Shown piece after piece: positions 1-6,451 of a stretch of 8,895 nt of DNA (positions are counted from its first letter, which is position 1; the number at the start of each line of letters is the position of its first letter). The position numbers and the translations under genes were made by a program. A model generated the notes under the pieces. That model had not been told where the DNA came from and ran no database searches. It worked only from the letters and a program-made list of their open reading frames with translations. Source of the DNA: Phycisphaerales bacterium (lineage in GTDB: Bacteria > Planctomycetota > Phycisphaerae > SM23-33); the NCBI GenBank assembly GCA_003171235.1, contig PMYM01000204.1:1-8895 (forward strand), in the 5' to 3' direction.

Positions 1-2
1 GG

Positions 3-386
3 GTATACCAGACCCAGGAAATGGAGCGGCAGGATCGCAACGGGCCGGTCAAATACCGGATCTATTACCGCTTTTTCCGCGACGGCAACGTCATCGTTTC
101 CAACCAGGCATTTCCCGACGCCGCCGCCGCCATTAAGAACCTGCGACTCGACACCGCCCAGGTCCGCGGGCGGTTTGAAATCAAGGGCGGGCAGCTTCTC
201 TTCTCCACCCATTCCGACGCCGGGGCGGTCAACTATGCCGGCTACGCCGCCTCCGCGGGCCTCAGGCTGGACGTTGACAGCCGCATCAATAATATGAAGC
301 TGGCTTTCAACCTGAGTTTCGTGGCCGACAGCACCGCCCCGGCCAGCGCCCCATCTGGCCAGCCACAGCACCGCATACCCCGGTAG
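3..386 (+). CDS. Unidentified protein, C-terminal part (5' end outside window)
   Basis: The frame is open from the first in-frame codon at position 3 to the TAG at 384-386, giving 127 residues, so the gene probably starts before the window. An ATG at 21 is possible, but the AGGAA before it abuts the ATG directly, which is too close for a ribosome binding site. The visible part has alternating hydrophobic/polar stretches that suggest beta strands (for example YRIYYRFFRDGNVIV, GRFEIKGGQLLFS and MKLAFNLSFV). It ends in a short low-complexity tail, TAPASAPSGQPQ, much like the tail of the next gene. I do not recognise a family. A cell-envelope or exported beta-rich domain is a guess only. A promoter-bearing gap separates it from the next gene, so it is probably the end of another transcription unit. 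Confidence 0.6.
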   Translation, partial: VYQTQEMERQDRNGPVKYRIYYRFFRDGNVIVSNQAFPDAAAAIKNLRLDTAQVRGRFEIKGGQLLFSTHSDAGAVNYAGYAASAGLRLDVDSRINNMKLAFNLSFVADSTAPASAPSGQPQHRIPR

Positions 387-427
387 GATTGTCCGCTTAT
401 TCGCGAAAACGCCCCCCACACCGGCGC

Positions 428-456
428 TTGACAGGGCAACGGCCTTACTCTACTAT
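428..456 (+). promoter_or_regulatory. Predicted sigma70-type promoter for the 588-1670 gene
   Basis: TTGACA at 428-433 is a perfect -35 hexamer. It is followed after exactly 17 bases by TACTAT (451-456), which matches the -10 consensus at 4 of 6 positions. Transcription would start near 463 and leave a leader of about 125 bases. A small perfect palindrome, CCGCAAGCGG (457-466), covers the expected start site and could be an operator or chance. The element lies in the gap between two co-oriented genes, where a promoter is expected. Confidence 0.55.
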
Positions 457-573
457 CCGCAAGCGGTTAGTAGCCTTGCCCGAGATAACCCGGGACGGTC
501 GGTGCGGCAGGGTATCCCGCCGGCGGTGTCTGCGGCATCGCCGGGTCTCGCCGCCGGCTTGCCCCCCGGCCGG

Positions 574-580
574 AAAAGGA
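574..580 (+). promoter_or_regulatory. Ribosome binding site deciding the start at 588
   Basis: AAAAGGA lies 7 bases before ATG 588. The alternative GTG at 585, one codon upstream, leaves only 4 bases, so ATG 588 is the better start. Confidence 0.55.
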
Positions 581-587
581 CAGCGTG

Positions 588-1670
588 ATGACTCAACGTG
601 CGTGTGTGAGCCTCGGCGTCGTGCTGCTGCTTGCCCTGCTGCCCAACACCAGCCTTCGCGGCCAAGCCACCTCCGGGCCGCCGGTGCTCGACATTCCCGA
701 GTCGGCGATGGACCGGCCGCTTCAGCCCGGGGATATAGCCAAGATCGCCGCCTACACCGGCTACTGGACCGACAGGCTGGCCGCCGCCGCTTCGCAAGAT
801 GAAATCCTCAGGGCGCAGCAAGGGGTGGTGGAAGGCTACAAGCTCTTCGCCAGTCCCTACTACCAGACCGAATACGCCCGGGCGCTGTCGGGCAAGCTGC
901 TGGGGCTGCTGAACGTCGAGGGCAAGCAGTTGGCGGCGGCGAGCGTGGCGGCCCAGATGCAGTCCTATACCATCCAGCCGGCGCTGGAGGCGATGCTGGC
1001 CAGCAACAACGCCGGCGTCCGCTACTGGGGCGCACGCGGCTACCGCAATGCCGGCAAGAGCATCATGACGCAAGGCGGAAACGCCCTGAACACCATGCTG
1101 AACTCGCTGCAGAAAATCGGCGCGAACGATTCCTGCGGCATCATCGTGGGCGCGACCTTCCGGGCGCTTCTGCCCGACCCGGCCATCAAAGGGCCTTCGG
1201 CCGTCGCTGCCCGTGCGGCGCTGGACAAGATATGGATGGCCCACCTGCCGGACCTGCAGATCGCCCAGCCGGATTTCGTCGAGGCGTATGACGAGATGGT
1301 CAAGCTGCTGGCCCGGAACGAGCCCGACGAGGCGGCCCTGGCCCTGCAACTGCTGGACGACGTGCTGGAAACGGCTACCCAGGCCCTGACCCTGAGCGAG
1401 AATCAGACTGACCCTGCCGCCAAGGCGCTGTCGGACCTGGTGGAAGGCGCCGAGACCAGGCTGACGGCCATGGTCGGCAAGACCGGCGTGGGTCCCGTTA
1501 CCGCCATCATTCGCGATGCCAGGGTCGCCCGGGACGTAGCTTTCACCCGGGCCCGGCTGGAGGTGGTCAACACCTGGCGGCCGCTGCTGGCGGCCAAGGG
1601 CGTCAAGGTCCGGACGCCGCCGCCGCCGGCCACCAGCCCCGCCAGCGCCCCGGCCGCCACGCCGTCCTGA
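588..1670 (+). CDS. Exported helical protein of unknown function
   Basis: A 360-residue protein read from ATG 588. Its N-terminus looks like a Sec signal peptide: basic/polar MTQRAC, a hydrophobic core at about residues 9-19 (GVVLLLALLP), then a possible cleavage site near GQA/TS at 27-28. The mature part is mostly helical and Ala/Leu-rich. Residues about 130-160 (PALEAMLASNN, VRYWGARGYRNAG) resemble a HEAT-like helical pair, and a second helical region spans about 228-330. It ends in a Pro/Ala/Ser-rich tail (PPPPATSPASAPAATPS, 344-360) typical of disordered or wall-facing tails. No catalytic motif is evident and I cannot name a family. It probably acts in the periplasm or at the outer envelope, perhaps as a scaffold. 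Its own promoter sits upstream, and a 146-bp gap with a strong hairpin separates it from oppA, so a functional link to the transporter is possible but not shown. Confidence 0.8.
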   Translation: MTQRACVSLGVVLLLALLPNTSLRGQATSGPPVLDIPESAMDRPLQPGDIAKIAAYTGYWTDRLAAAASQDEILRAQQGVVEGYKLFASPYYQTEYARALSGKLLGLLNVEGKQLAAASVAAQMQSYTIQPALEAMLASNNAGVRYWGARGYRNAGKSIMTQGGNALNTMLNSLQKIGANDSCGIIVGATFRALLPDPAIKGPSAVAARAALDKIWMAHLPDLQIAQPDFVEAYDEMVKLLARNEPDEAALALQLLDDVLETATQALTLSENQTDPAAKALSDLVEGAETRLTAMVGKTGVGPVTAIIRDARVARDVAFTRARLEVVNTWRPLLAAKGVKVRTPPPPATSPASAPAATPS

Positions 1671-1746
1671 ATGATGGGTTCTGTCCGCGTTGGCGACCCC
1701 GGCGGCTTCCCGTCCGTATATACTCCACGCGTTAGCGTAGCAATAT

Positions 1747-1797
1747 GAGTCCCTAACAAAATGTCCCGTGGCTCACGCGGCATTTTGCTAGGGATTC
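1747..1797. repeat. Long near-perfect hairpin in the oppA leader
   Basis: Bases 1747-1770 pair with 1774-1797 around a GCT loop. There are 24 facing positions, of which 20 are Watson-Crick pairs, two are G-U wobbles (1749/1795 and 1764/1780) and two are mismatches (1756/1788 and 1766/1778). The arms contain TCCCTAACAAAATG and CATTTTGCTAGGGA. No T-run follows, so it is not a standard intrinsic terminator. It ends 19 bases before the GTG start of oppA, next to the AAAGG that may serve as its ribosome binding site. It could be an mRNA structure controlling oppA, an operator, or a REP-like palindromic repeat. The remaining bases of the 1671-1816 gap show only a TATACT (1719-1724) without a matching -35 box. 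Confidence 0.7.
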
Positions 1798-1816
1798 TAA
1801 AGGCGAGCGTGCAGGC

Positions 1817-3751
1817 GTGAAGTGGTTCTACATCATCTCGATCGGCGCGGTGGCGGCCATGGCGCTGTCACCGTTTGTGCTCTTGCCCGGGGAAATGCTC
1901 GCCGGCCTGAGCGACGACCAGGGCAAGACCGTCAGTTACGGAACCTACGCCGCCAAGGTCCGTTCAGTTGACCCTGCCACCGCCGGCGACACCATGTCGG
2001 CCAGCATCCAGGGCAACGTGTACGAATCGCTCTATACCTACCATTATTTACTGCGCCCGCCGACAGTTGTGCCGCAACTGGCCCAGGACGTGCCGGATAT
2101 CTCCCCCGACGCTCTGGTCTATACCTTCAAGATCAAGCCGGGCGTCAAGTACCACCGGAATCCCTGTTTCGGCGTCAACCCCGACGGCAGCTTCAAGACC
2201 CGCACGCTGCGGGCGGAAGATTTCGTCCTGGCCTTCAAACGTATCGCCGACTTCCATCTGCCCACGCCCATGTCCCTGGCCTTTATCGAGGACAAGGTCA
2301 AGGGGCTCAAGGAGTATTCCGACCGCACGCGGACCTACGACAAGGGCGATTTCCGTCGTTATGACGAACCCTTCGAGGGCGTGGCCGCACCGGATGAATT
2401 TACCTTTCAGATTCGCCTGGCAGTTCCCTTCCCGCAGTTGATCTACGTGCTGGCCGTCAACAATTACGCCCCCATCCCGCGGGAAATCATCGATTATTGG
2501 CTTGCCACGCGCGATGACGGCAACGGCGGGCGCGAAGCCGTGCCGCTCAAGGAGCGGTCCCCGCAGATATCCGATTTCCGCGCTGCCGTGGGCACCGGGC
2601 CATACTATCTCAGCCGCTTTGTCACCGGCGGCGATATCGTGCTGGAACGCAACCCCGACTTCGGGCCATCGTCGGCCGACCCCAACGACAGCCGCTGCTT
2701 CTACCCTGGCGAGGGCATGAGCGAGGACCAGACAAATGGCCTGCTGGCCGACGCCGGCAAGCCTTTGCCCTTCGTCGACGTCAACCGGCTGATGTACGTG
2801 GCCGAGGAGAACCCAGCCTGGAGCCTTTTTGTCGGCAGGATCACCGACGTGAGCGGCATCCCCAACGCAGTCTTCAGCCAGGTGGTCTCGCCCGGGCGCG
2901 AACTGACCGACCAGTGGGCCAAGATGGGCATCGAGATGATTACCTACACCGATCCGGCCGTCTACTGGTACGCCTTTAACATGGACGATCCGGTGGTGGG
3001 CAAGAGCCGCTCTCTGCGGCAGGCCGTCAGCCTGGCTTTTGACGTGAATAGGTATGTCGATGTGCTCTTTAACGGCCGGGGGAAACGCGCCGTTAATGTA
3101 ATCCCGAGCGTTTTTCCCGACAGCGACAAATTGCCCGCCAGCCCGTATGCCCGTTTTGACCTGCCGGCCGCCCGGGAGAAGATGGTTCAGGCGCGGAAGG
3201 AACTGGAAGAGGCCGGCGTCATCCAGCCCGGCCAGGCGTTGCCTCGACTGCGCCTGGACCTGGGCGGCACGGATGAGCAGGAGCGGCGGGTGGCCGAGTT
3301 CACCAAGTACATGTTCAAGCGGATCGGCCTGGAGCTGGATATCGAGCTGAACGACTGGCCGACGCTGCAGGAAAAGGTCGAGAACAAGCAGTGCCAGATC
3401 TATGCCATGGGCTGGCACGCCGACTATCCCGACCCCGAGAATTTCCTGCAGTTGTATTACTCACCCAACATCAAGCGCGGCACCAACAACACCGACTACT
3501 CCAATCCCGCCTTTGACCGGTTGTACGAACAGGCCGCCCGGATGCTGCCTTCGCCGGAGCGCACGCAGTTGTACGCCCGCCTGGTGGACATGCTGAACGA
3601 GGATTGCCCGGTTGTGCTGCTGACCGAGCCGGTTTCCCTGGTGCTGTATCACGACTGGGTGCACAACTACAAGCCCCATCCCATCGGCTACGGCTTTTAC
3701 AAGTGCCGGCGGTTGGACGTCCAGCAGCGCCAGCGGGAGACGGGGCGATGA
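1817..3751 (+). CDS. oppA: ABC peptide importer, extracytoplasmic binding protein (SBP family 5)
   Basis: This 644-residue protein carries the landmarks of the OppA/DppA family (SBP_bac_5): VYESLYTY (68-75), the ALVYTFKIKPGVKYH strand pair (99-113), LRAEDFVLAFKRI (131-143), VGTGPYYLSRF (258-268), the YAFNMD...LRQAVSLAFDVNRYV block (385-414), and MGWHADYPDPENF (531-543) followed by the SNPAFDRLYEQA end block. It should capture peptides or similar ligands outside the inner membrane and deliver them to OppB-OppC. It is somewhat longer than the common 530-600 residues. The start is GTG 1817, which retains a hydrophobic N-terminus (about 4-28). The nearest purine-rich site, AAAGG (1799-1803), is rather far at 13 bases. 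There is no lipobox cysteine, so the protein is either cleaved to a soluble form or held by an uncleaved anchor. The stop overlaps the oppB start (ATGA). Substrate cannot be read from the sequence. Confidence 0.93.
   Translation: MKWFYIISIGAVAAMALSPFVLLPGEMLAGLSDDQGKTVSYGTYAAKVRSVDPATAGDTMSASIQGNVYESLYTYHYLLRPPTVVPQLAQDVPDISPDALVYTFKIKPGVKYHRNPCFGVNPDGSFKTRTLRAEDFVLAFKRIADFHLPTPMSLAFIEDKVKGLKEYSDRTRTYDKGDFRRYDEPFEGVAAPDEFTFQIRLAVPFPQLIYVLAVNNYAPIPREIIDYWLATRDDGNGGREAVPLKERSPQISDFRAAVGTGPYYLSRFVTGGDIVLERNPDFGPSSADPNDSRCFYPGEGMSEDQTNGLLADAGKPLPFVDVNRLMYVAEENPAWSLFVGRITDVSGIPNAVFSQVVSPGRELTDQWAKMGIEMITYTDPAVYWYAFNMDDPVVGKSRSLRQAVSLAFDVNRYVDVLFNGRGKRAVNVIPSVFPDSDKLPASPYARFDLPAAREKMVQARKELEEAGVIQPGQALPRLRLDLGGTDEQERRVAEFTKYMFKRIGLELDIELNDWPTLQEKVENKQCQIYAMGWHADYPDPENFLQLYYSPNIKRGTNNTDYSNPAFDRLYEQAARMLPSPERTQLYARLVDMLNEDCPVVLLTEPVSLVLYHDWVHNYKPHPIGYGFYKCRRLDVQQRQRETGR
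3735..3740 (+). promoter_or_regulatory. oppB ribosome binding site inside the oppA end
   Basis: GGGAGA lies 7 bases upstream of ATG 3748. That ATG forms an ATGA overlap with the oppA stop at 3749-3751. Together these fix the oppB start and suggest translational coupling. The open frame continues upstream to an ATG at 3604, but that stretch is read in another frame by the well-supported end of oppA. Confidence 0.65.
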
Positions 3752-5292
3752 TTGCATACATCCTTCGCCGCCTGGGTTTCTCGGTGCTGACCATACTGGG
3801 CGTCATGATCGTGACCTTTCTGCTGTTTCGGGGCATTGCCGGCGACATCGCCGCCGCCAACCTGGGCGCCAAGGCCACCGAGGCGCGCAAGGAAGCCTGG
3901 CGCCAGAGCTACGGCTACAACAAACCCAAGTGGGCCAACCTGCACCGCCAGTTGCTGATCGTGGACCATACCATTGGCCAACCACAGGATCGCCGCCCGC
4001 TTTCAGTCGAGGACGCCGGCGGCAGCAACGCCGCGGACGCCCTGGCCCTGATACTGTCCGATCGGCCGATGCCGGGCCAGGAAGGCAAGCAGGGCCGGAC
4101 GGCCGTCAACGAACTGATGGGGCGGTATGTGTACCGGCTTTCGGACCAGACGCCGCTTTGGACCCTGACCGGCGGCAAGCCGGTGGCGAATCGGCAAGAG
4201 GCGGAGAGCCGGGCGCCCACGCCGCCCGCTTCCCAGCCGGCTTCCGCCCCGGCAACGGCAACGGCTTCCGCTCCGGCGCCGGTTGCATCTTCGCAGCCGG
4301 GTTCCTTGCCGGCCACCGCTGCTTCGACCGCGCCGATCACGGCCAGCGCCTCGGTCCCGACCGGCGCCCCCCAGGCCAGTCAACCCGCAATCACCGCCCC
4401 AACGATGGTCTTCTCTTTGGCCGACGGTTCAAAGGTCATGGTCCGGGTGGACGAGGAAATTGGAACTGCCGGAGAACTTTTGCGCAGGATCAACGGCGCT
4501 CCTGGCAACAGCGGCCGCCTGGTGGCTGCGTACTCGCGGTGGACGCCGATGCAGTTCTTCGATTCCCAGTTCTTCCGGCACTTCTGGACATCCGCCACCT
4601 TCCAGTCCCGCAGCCTGAAAGACAACAAGCCGTTGACCCAGATCATCCGCGATCACGCCCCGGCCAGCCTGGCCATCGCCGTGCCCGCCCTGGCACTGGA
4701 GTGGCTGCTGGGCCTTACCATCGCCTGCTTCGTGGCCTACTATCGCGACAGCACGTTGGACAGGGTGGGGGTGCTGCTGTCGGTGCTGGCCATGTGCATC
4801 CCGTTTTTGGCATTCATGATCTTCGGGCACTGGGTGGTCAACCGCATCAATCCCGAGTACGCCTACGGCCAGATCCACCGGATAAACATCTACCTGCCCA
4901 TCGCCATTTCGGTGCTGGCGGGGCTGGGCGGCATGGTGCGTTTCTACCGCACGATAATCCTGGACGAGACCGGGCGCGACTATGTCCGCACCGCCCGGGC
5001 CAAGGGCCTGCCGCTTACCAGCATTCTTTTCAAGCACGTCTTGAAAAACTGCATGCTGCCTATCCTGACCAGCCTGATCATGGCCATTCCCTTCCTCATC
5101 ATGGGCAACCTGCTGCTGGAGAGCTACTTCGGCATTCCGGGACTGGGCGACCTGATGATTACCAGCATCAACGATCGCAACGAGCCGATCATGAACGGCC
5201 TGGTGTTCCTGACGGGGTTGATCTGGACGGTGGGCGTGCTGGTAACGGACATCTGCTACGCGATTTTTGATCCTCGTATTCGGCTGCAATGA
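3748..5292 (+). CDS. oppB: ABC peptide importer, permease OppB/DppB type with a large insert
   Basis: A 514-residue inner-membrane permease, against about 300-340 for usual OppB/DppB. Residues 1-30 hold the family N-terminus and first membrane helix (MIAYILRRLGFSVLTILGVM). The other five helices follow at roughly 305-332, 341-364, 380-400, 437-462 and 482-506. The cytoplasmic coupling loop (EAA motif) is clear: GRDYVRTARAKGLPL (409-423) followed by FKHVLKNCMLPIL. The C-terminal FDPRIRLQ is also typical. The extra length lies between helices 1 and 2, about residues 65-265, which topology places outside the cytoplasm. It comprises a charged segment, a strand-like patch (RYVYRLSDQTPLWTL, 126-140), an Ala/Pro/Ser linker (156-219) and a second folded-looking patch (VFSLADGSKVMVRVDEEIG, 221-239). 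With OppC it forms the translocation channel. The gene overlaps oppA and oppC by ATGA, so the three are probably translated together. Confidence 0.93.
   Translation: MIAYILRRLGFSVLTILGVMIVTFLLFRGIAGDIAAANLGAKATEARKEAWRQSYGYNKPKWANLHRQLLIVDHTIGQPQDRRPLSVEDAGGSNAADALALILSDRPMPGQEGKQGRTAVNELMGRYVYRLSDQTPLWTLTGGKPVANRQEAESRAPTPPASQPASAPATATASAPAPVASSQPGSLPATAASTAPITASASVPTGAPQASQPAITAPTMVFSLADGSKVMVRVDEEIGTAGELLRRINGAPGNSGRLVAAYSRWTPMQFFDSQFFRHFWTSATFQSRSLKDNKPLTQIIRDHAPASLAIAVPALALEWLLGLTIACFVAYYRDSTLDRVGVLLSVLAMCIPFLAFMIFGHWVVNRINPEYAYGQIHRINIYLPIAISVLAGLGGMVRFYRTIILDETGRDYVRTARAKGLPLTSILFKHVLKNCMLPILTSLIMAIPFLIMGNLLLESYFGIPGLGDLMITSINDRNEPIMNGLVFLTGLIWTVGVLVTDICYAIFDPRIRLQ
4213..4404 (+). other. 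Ala/Pro/Ser-rich linker coding segment inside oppB
   Basis: Codons 156-219 of oppB encode an almost uninterrupted run of Ala, Pro, Ser, Thr and Gln with no charged residue after Arg155. It includes ASQPASAPATATASAPAP. Such composition is expected of a flexible disordered tether. It joins two more ordinary-looking patches within the extracytoplasmic insert of the permease. Confidence 0.85.
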
Positions 5293-6293
5293 GCATGAGC
5301 CAACAGACGCCACGCGAAAACTCGCAATTGGTTGCTCCGCCGGATTCGGCGGCGCCGGGGGGCGTCCGCGCCGGCCAGGCCGGCAGAAGCCTTTGGGGCG
5401 ACGCCCGGCGGCGGCTGCTGCGCGACCGCTCGTCTCGCCTTTGCCTGCTGGTGATAACCTTCTATGCCTTGCTGGCCCTGGGCGGGGGAGTTTATGACCT
5501 GCTGGCCGAACACGATGTTGCGGGCATACCCACCTTCGGCCAGACCGCCGATTTTGACCAGGCGTATCAGCCGCCGTCGTGGTCGCTGCGAAACCTGCTG
5601 GGCACCGACTGGTCGGGCAAGAGCGTGCTGGCCAAAACCATCCTGGGGGCCAAGGTGTCGTTGACGGTGGGGTTCATGGCCAACGTCATCGCCGTGCCGC
5701 TGGGGCTGATCCTGGGCGCCATCGCCGGCTACTACGGCAAATTCATCGACGACGTAATCGTCTGGCTGTACTCCACGCTGGCCAGCATTCCCGGCATCAT
5801 CCTGCTGATCGCGATGAAATACGCCTTCAAGGGCGTCAAGGTGCTGGGGCTGGATCTGACGGGCATTCACGGCCTGTACATCGCCCTGGGGATAATCAGT
5901 TGGGTGGGCACCTGCCGGCTGGTGCGGGCGGAGGTGATGAAGATTCGCGAACTGGATTACGTGCTGGCGGCCCGCGCCACCGGGCAGAACAGCCTGCTGA
6001 TCCTGCTCAAGCACGTGCTGCCCAACGTGATGCACATTGCCGTGATCAACTTCTCCCTGGGTTTTGTGGGGGCTGTGGCCTCGGAAGTGACCCTGAGCTA
6101 CCTGGGGCTGGGCGTGGCCGTGGGCACGCCCTCCTGGGGCACGATGATAAACTCGGCCCGAATGGACCTGTTCGCCGGGCGGTGGTGGGAATTGACCTCG
6201 GCGGTGGGGGCCATGTTCTTCCTGGTGCTGGCGCTGAACATCTTCGGCGACCGGCTGCGCGACGCCCTGGACCCCAGGCTACGCACTGCCTAG
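5289..6293 (+). CDS. oppC: ABC peptide importer, permease OppC/DppC type
   Basis: A 334-residue inner-membrane permease, the partner of OppB. Residues 1-48 form a polar N-terminal tail, somewhat long for the family. Helix 1 follows at about 50-72, then an extracytoplasmic loop with the family signature LLGTDWSGKSVLAKTILGAK (103-122; usually GTDxxGRDV...GAR). Further helices lie at about 124-147, 153-176, 194-210, 248-275 and 303-320. The coupling loop for the ATPase is ELDYVLAARATGQNSLLILL (221-240) followed by KHVLPNV, and the C-terminus FGDRLRDALDPRLR is typical. The start ATG 5289 overlaps the oppB stop (ATGA). No ribosome binding site precedes it, so translation probably depends on coupling; a second ATG at 5295 is possible. 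The next gene begins only after a repeat-filled gap. Confidence 0.93.
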   Translation: MSMSQQTPRENSQLVAPPDSAAPGGVRAGQAGRSLWGDARRRLLRDRSSRLCLLVITFYALLALGGGVYDLLAEHDVAGIPTFGQTADFDQAYQPPSWSLRNLLGTDWSGKSVLAKTILGAKVSLTVGFMANVIAVPLGLILGAIAGYYGKFIDDVIVWLYSTLASIPGIILLIAMKYAFKGVKVLGLDLTGIHGLYIALGIISWVGTCRLVRAEVMKIRELDYVLAARATGQNSLLILLKHVLPNVMHIAVINFSLGFVGAVASEVTLSYLGLGVAVGTPSWGTMINSARMDLFAGRWWELTSAVGAMFFLVLALNIFGDRLRDALDPRLRTA

Positions 6294-6302
6294 CAAAAAA
6301 AA

Positions 6303-6434
6303 GAAAGCTGAAAGCTGAAAGCTGAAAGCTGAAAGAAGATTAGGAGAAGATTCAAAGCCAAAAACTGAAAGCGGAAAACCTGAAGGATGAAGTAGGTACT
6401 GCTTCTATTTCAGCTTTTAGCTTTCAGCTTTCAG
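6303..6434. repeat. Heptamer-armed inverted repeat element A (oppC-oppD gap)
   Basis: The left end has 4.7 tandem copies of GAAAGCT (6303-6335). The right end (6407-6434) is the same repeat in reverse complement. Bases 6308-6335 face 6407-6434 over 28 positions with one G-U wobble and one terminal mismatch, enclosing a purine-rich middle of 71 bases with degenerate TGAAA units. The element takes up most of the 158-bp space between oppC and oppD. No transposase is present. In RNA it could form a long stem. A related copy sits in the next gap (7548-7662). Confidence 0.85.
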
Positions 6435-6451
6435 ATTTGACAGTGACAAAC

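Noticed and set aside
389..802. Plus-strand open frame starting in the gap after the first gene
   Set aside because: It starts from a weak codon, is Arg/Pro-rich, and overlaps the start of the better supported gene at 588.
453..1349. Minus-strand open frame (298 codons) opposite the exported protein gene
   Set aside because: The plus-strand frame has a ribosome binding site, a signal peptide and a plausible helical protein. The minus-strand translation is Gly/Arg/His-rich without domain features.
1719..1724. TATACT as a -10 box for oppA
   Set aside because: The only -35-like hexamer nearby (TTGGCG, 1690-1695) is 23 bases away, which is too far. An oppA promoter probably exists in this gap but cannot be placed with confidence.
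2048..3418. Long minus-strand open frame (456 codons) opposite oppA
   Set aside because: It lies wholly antisense to a clear OppA-family gene. Its translation shows no recognisable domain, and long antisense frames are common in GC-rich DNA.
3604..3747. Upstream extension of oppB to ATG 3604
   Set aside because: It would overlap oppA by about 150 bases and place non-family sequence before the canonical N-terminus MIAYILRRLGF. ATG 3748 has a good ribosome binding site and an ATGA overlap.
3930..5270. Plus-strand open frame (446 codons) within oppB in another frame
   Set aside because: Its translation is Gly/Arg/Pro/His-rich low-information sequence, while the oppB frame carries the permease helices and EAA loop.
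6303..6335. Tandem GAAAGCT array as a CRISPR-like array
   Set aside because: The units are 7 bases in direct tandem without spacers, and there are no cas genes.
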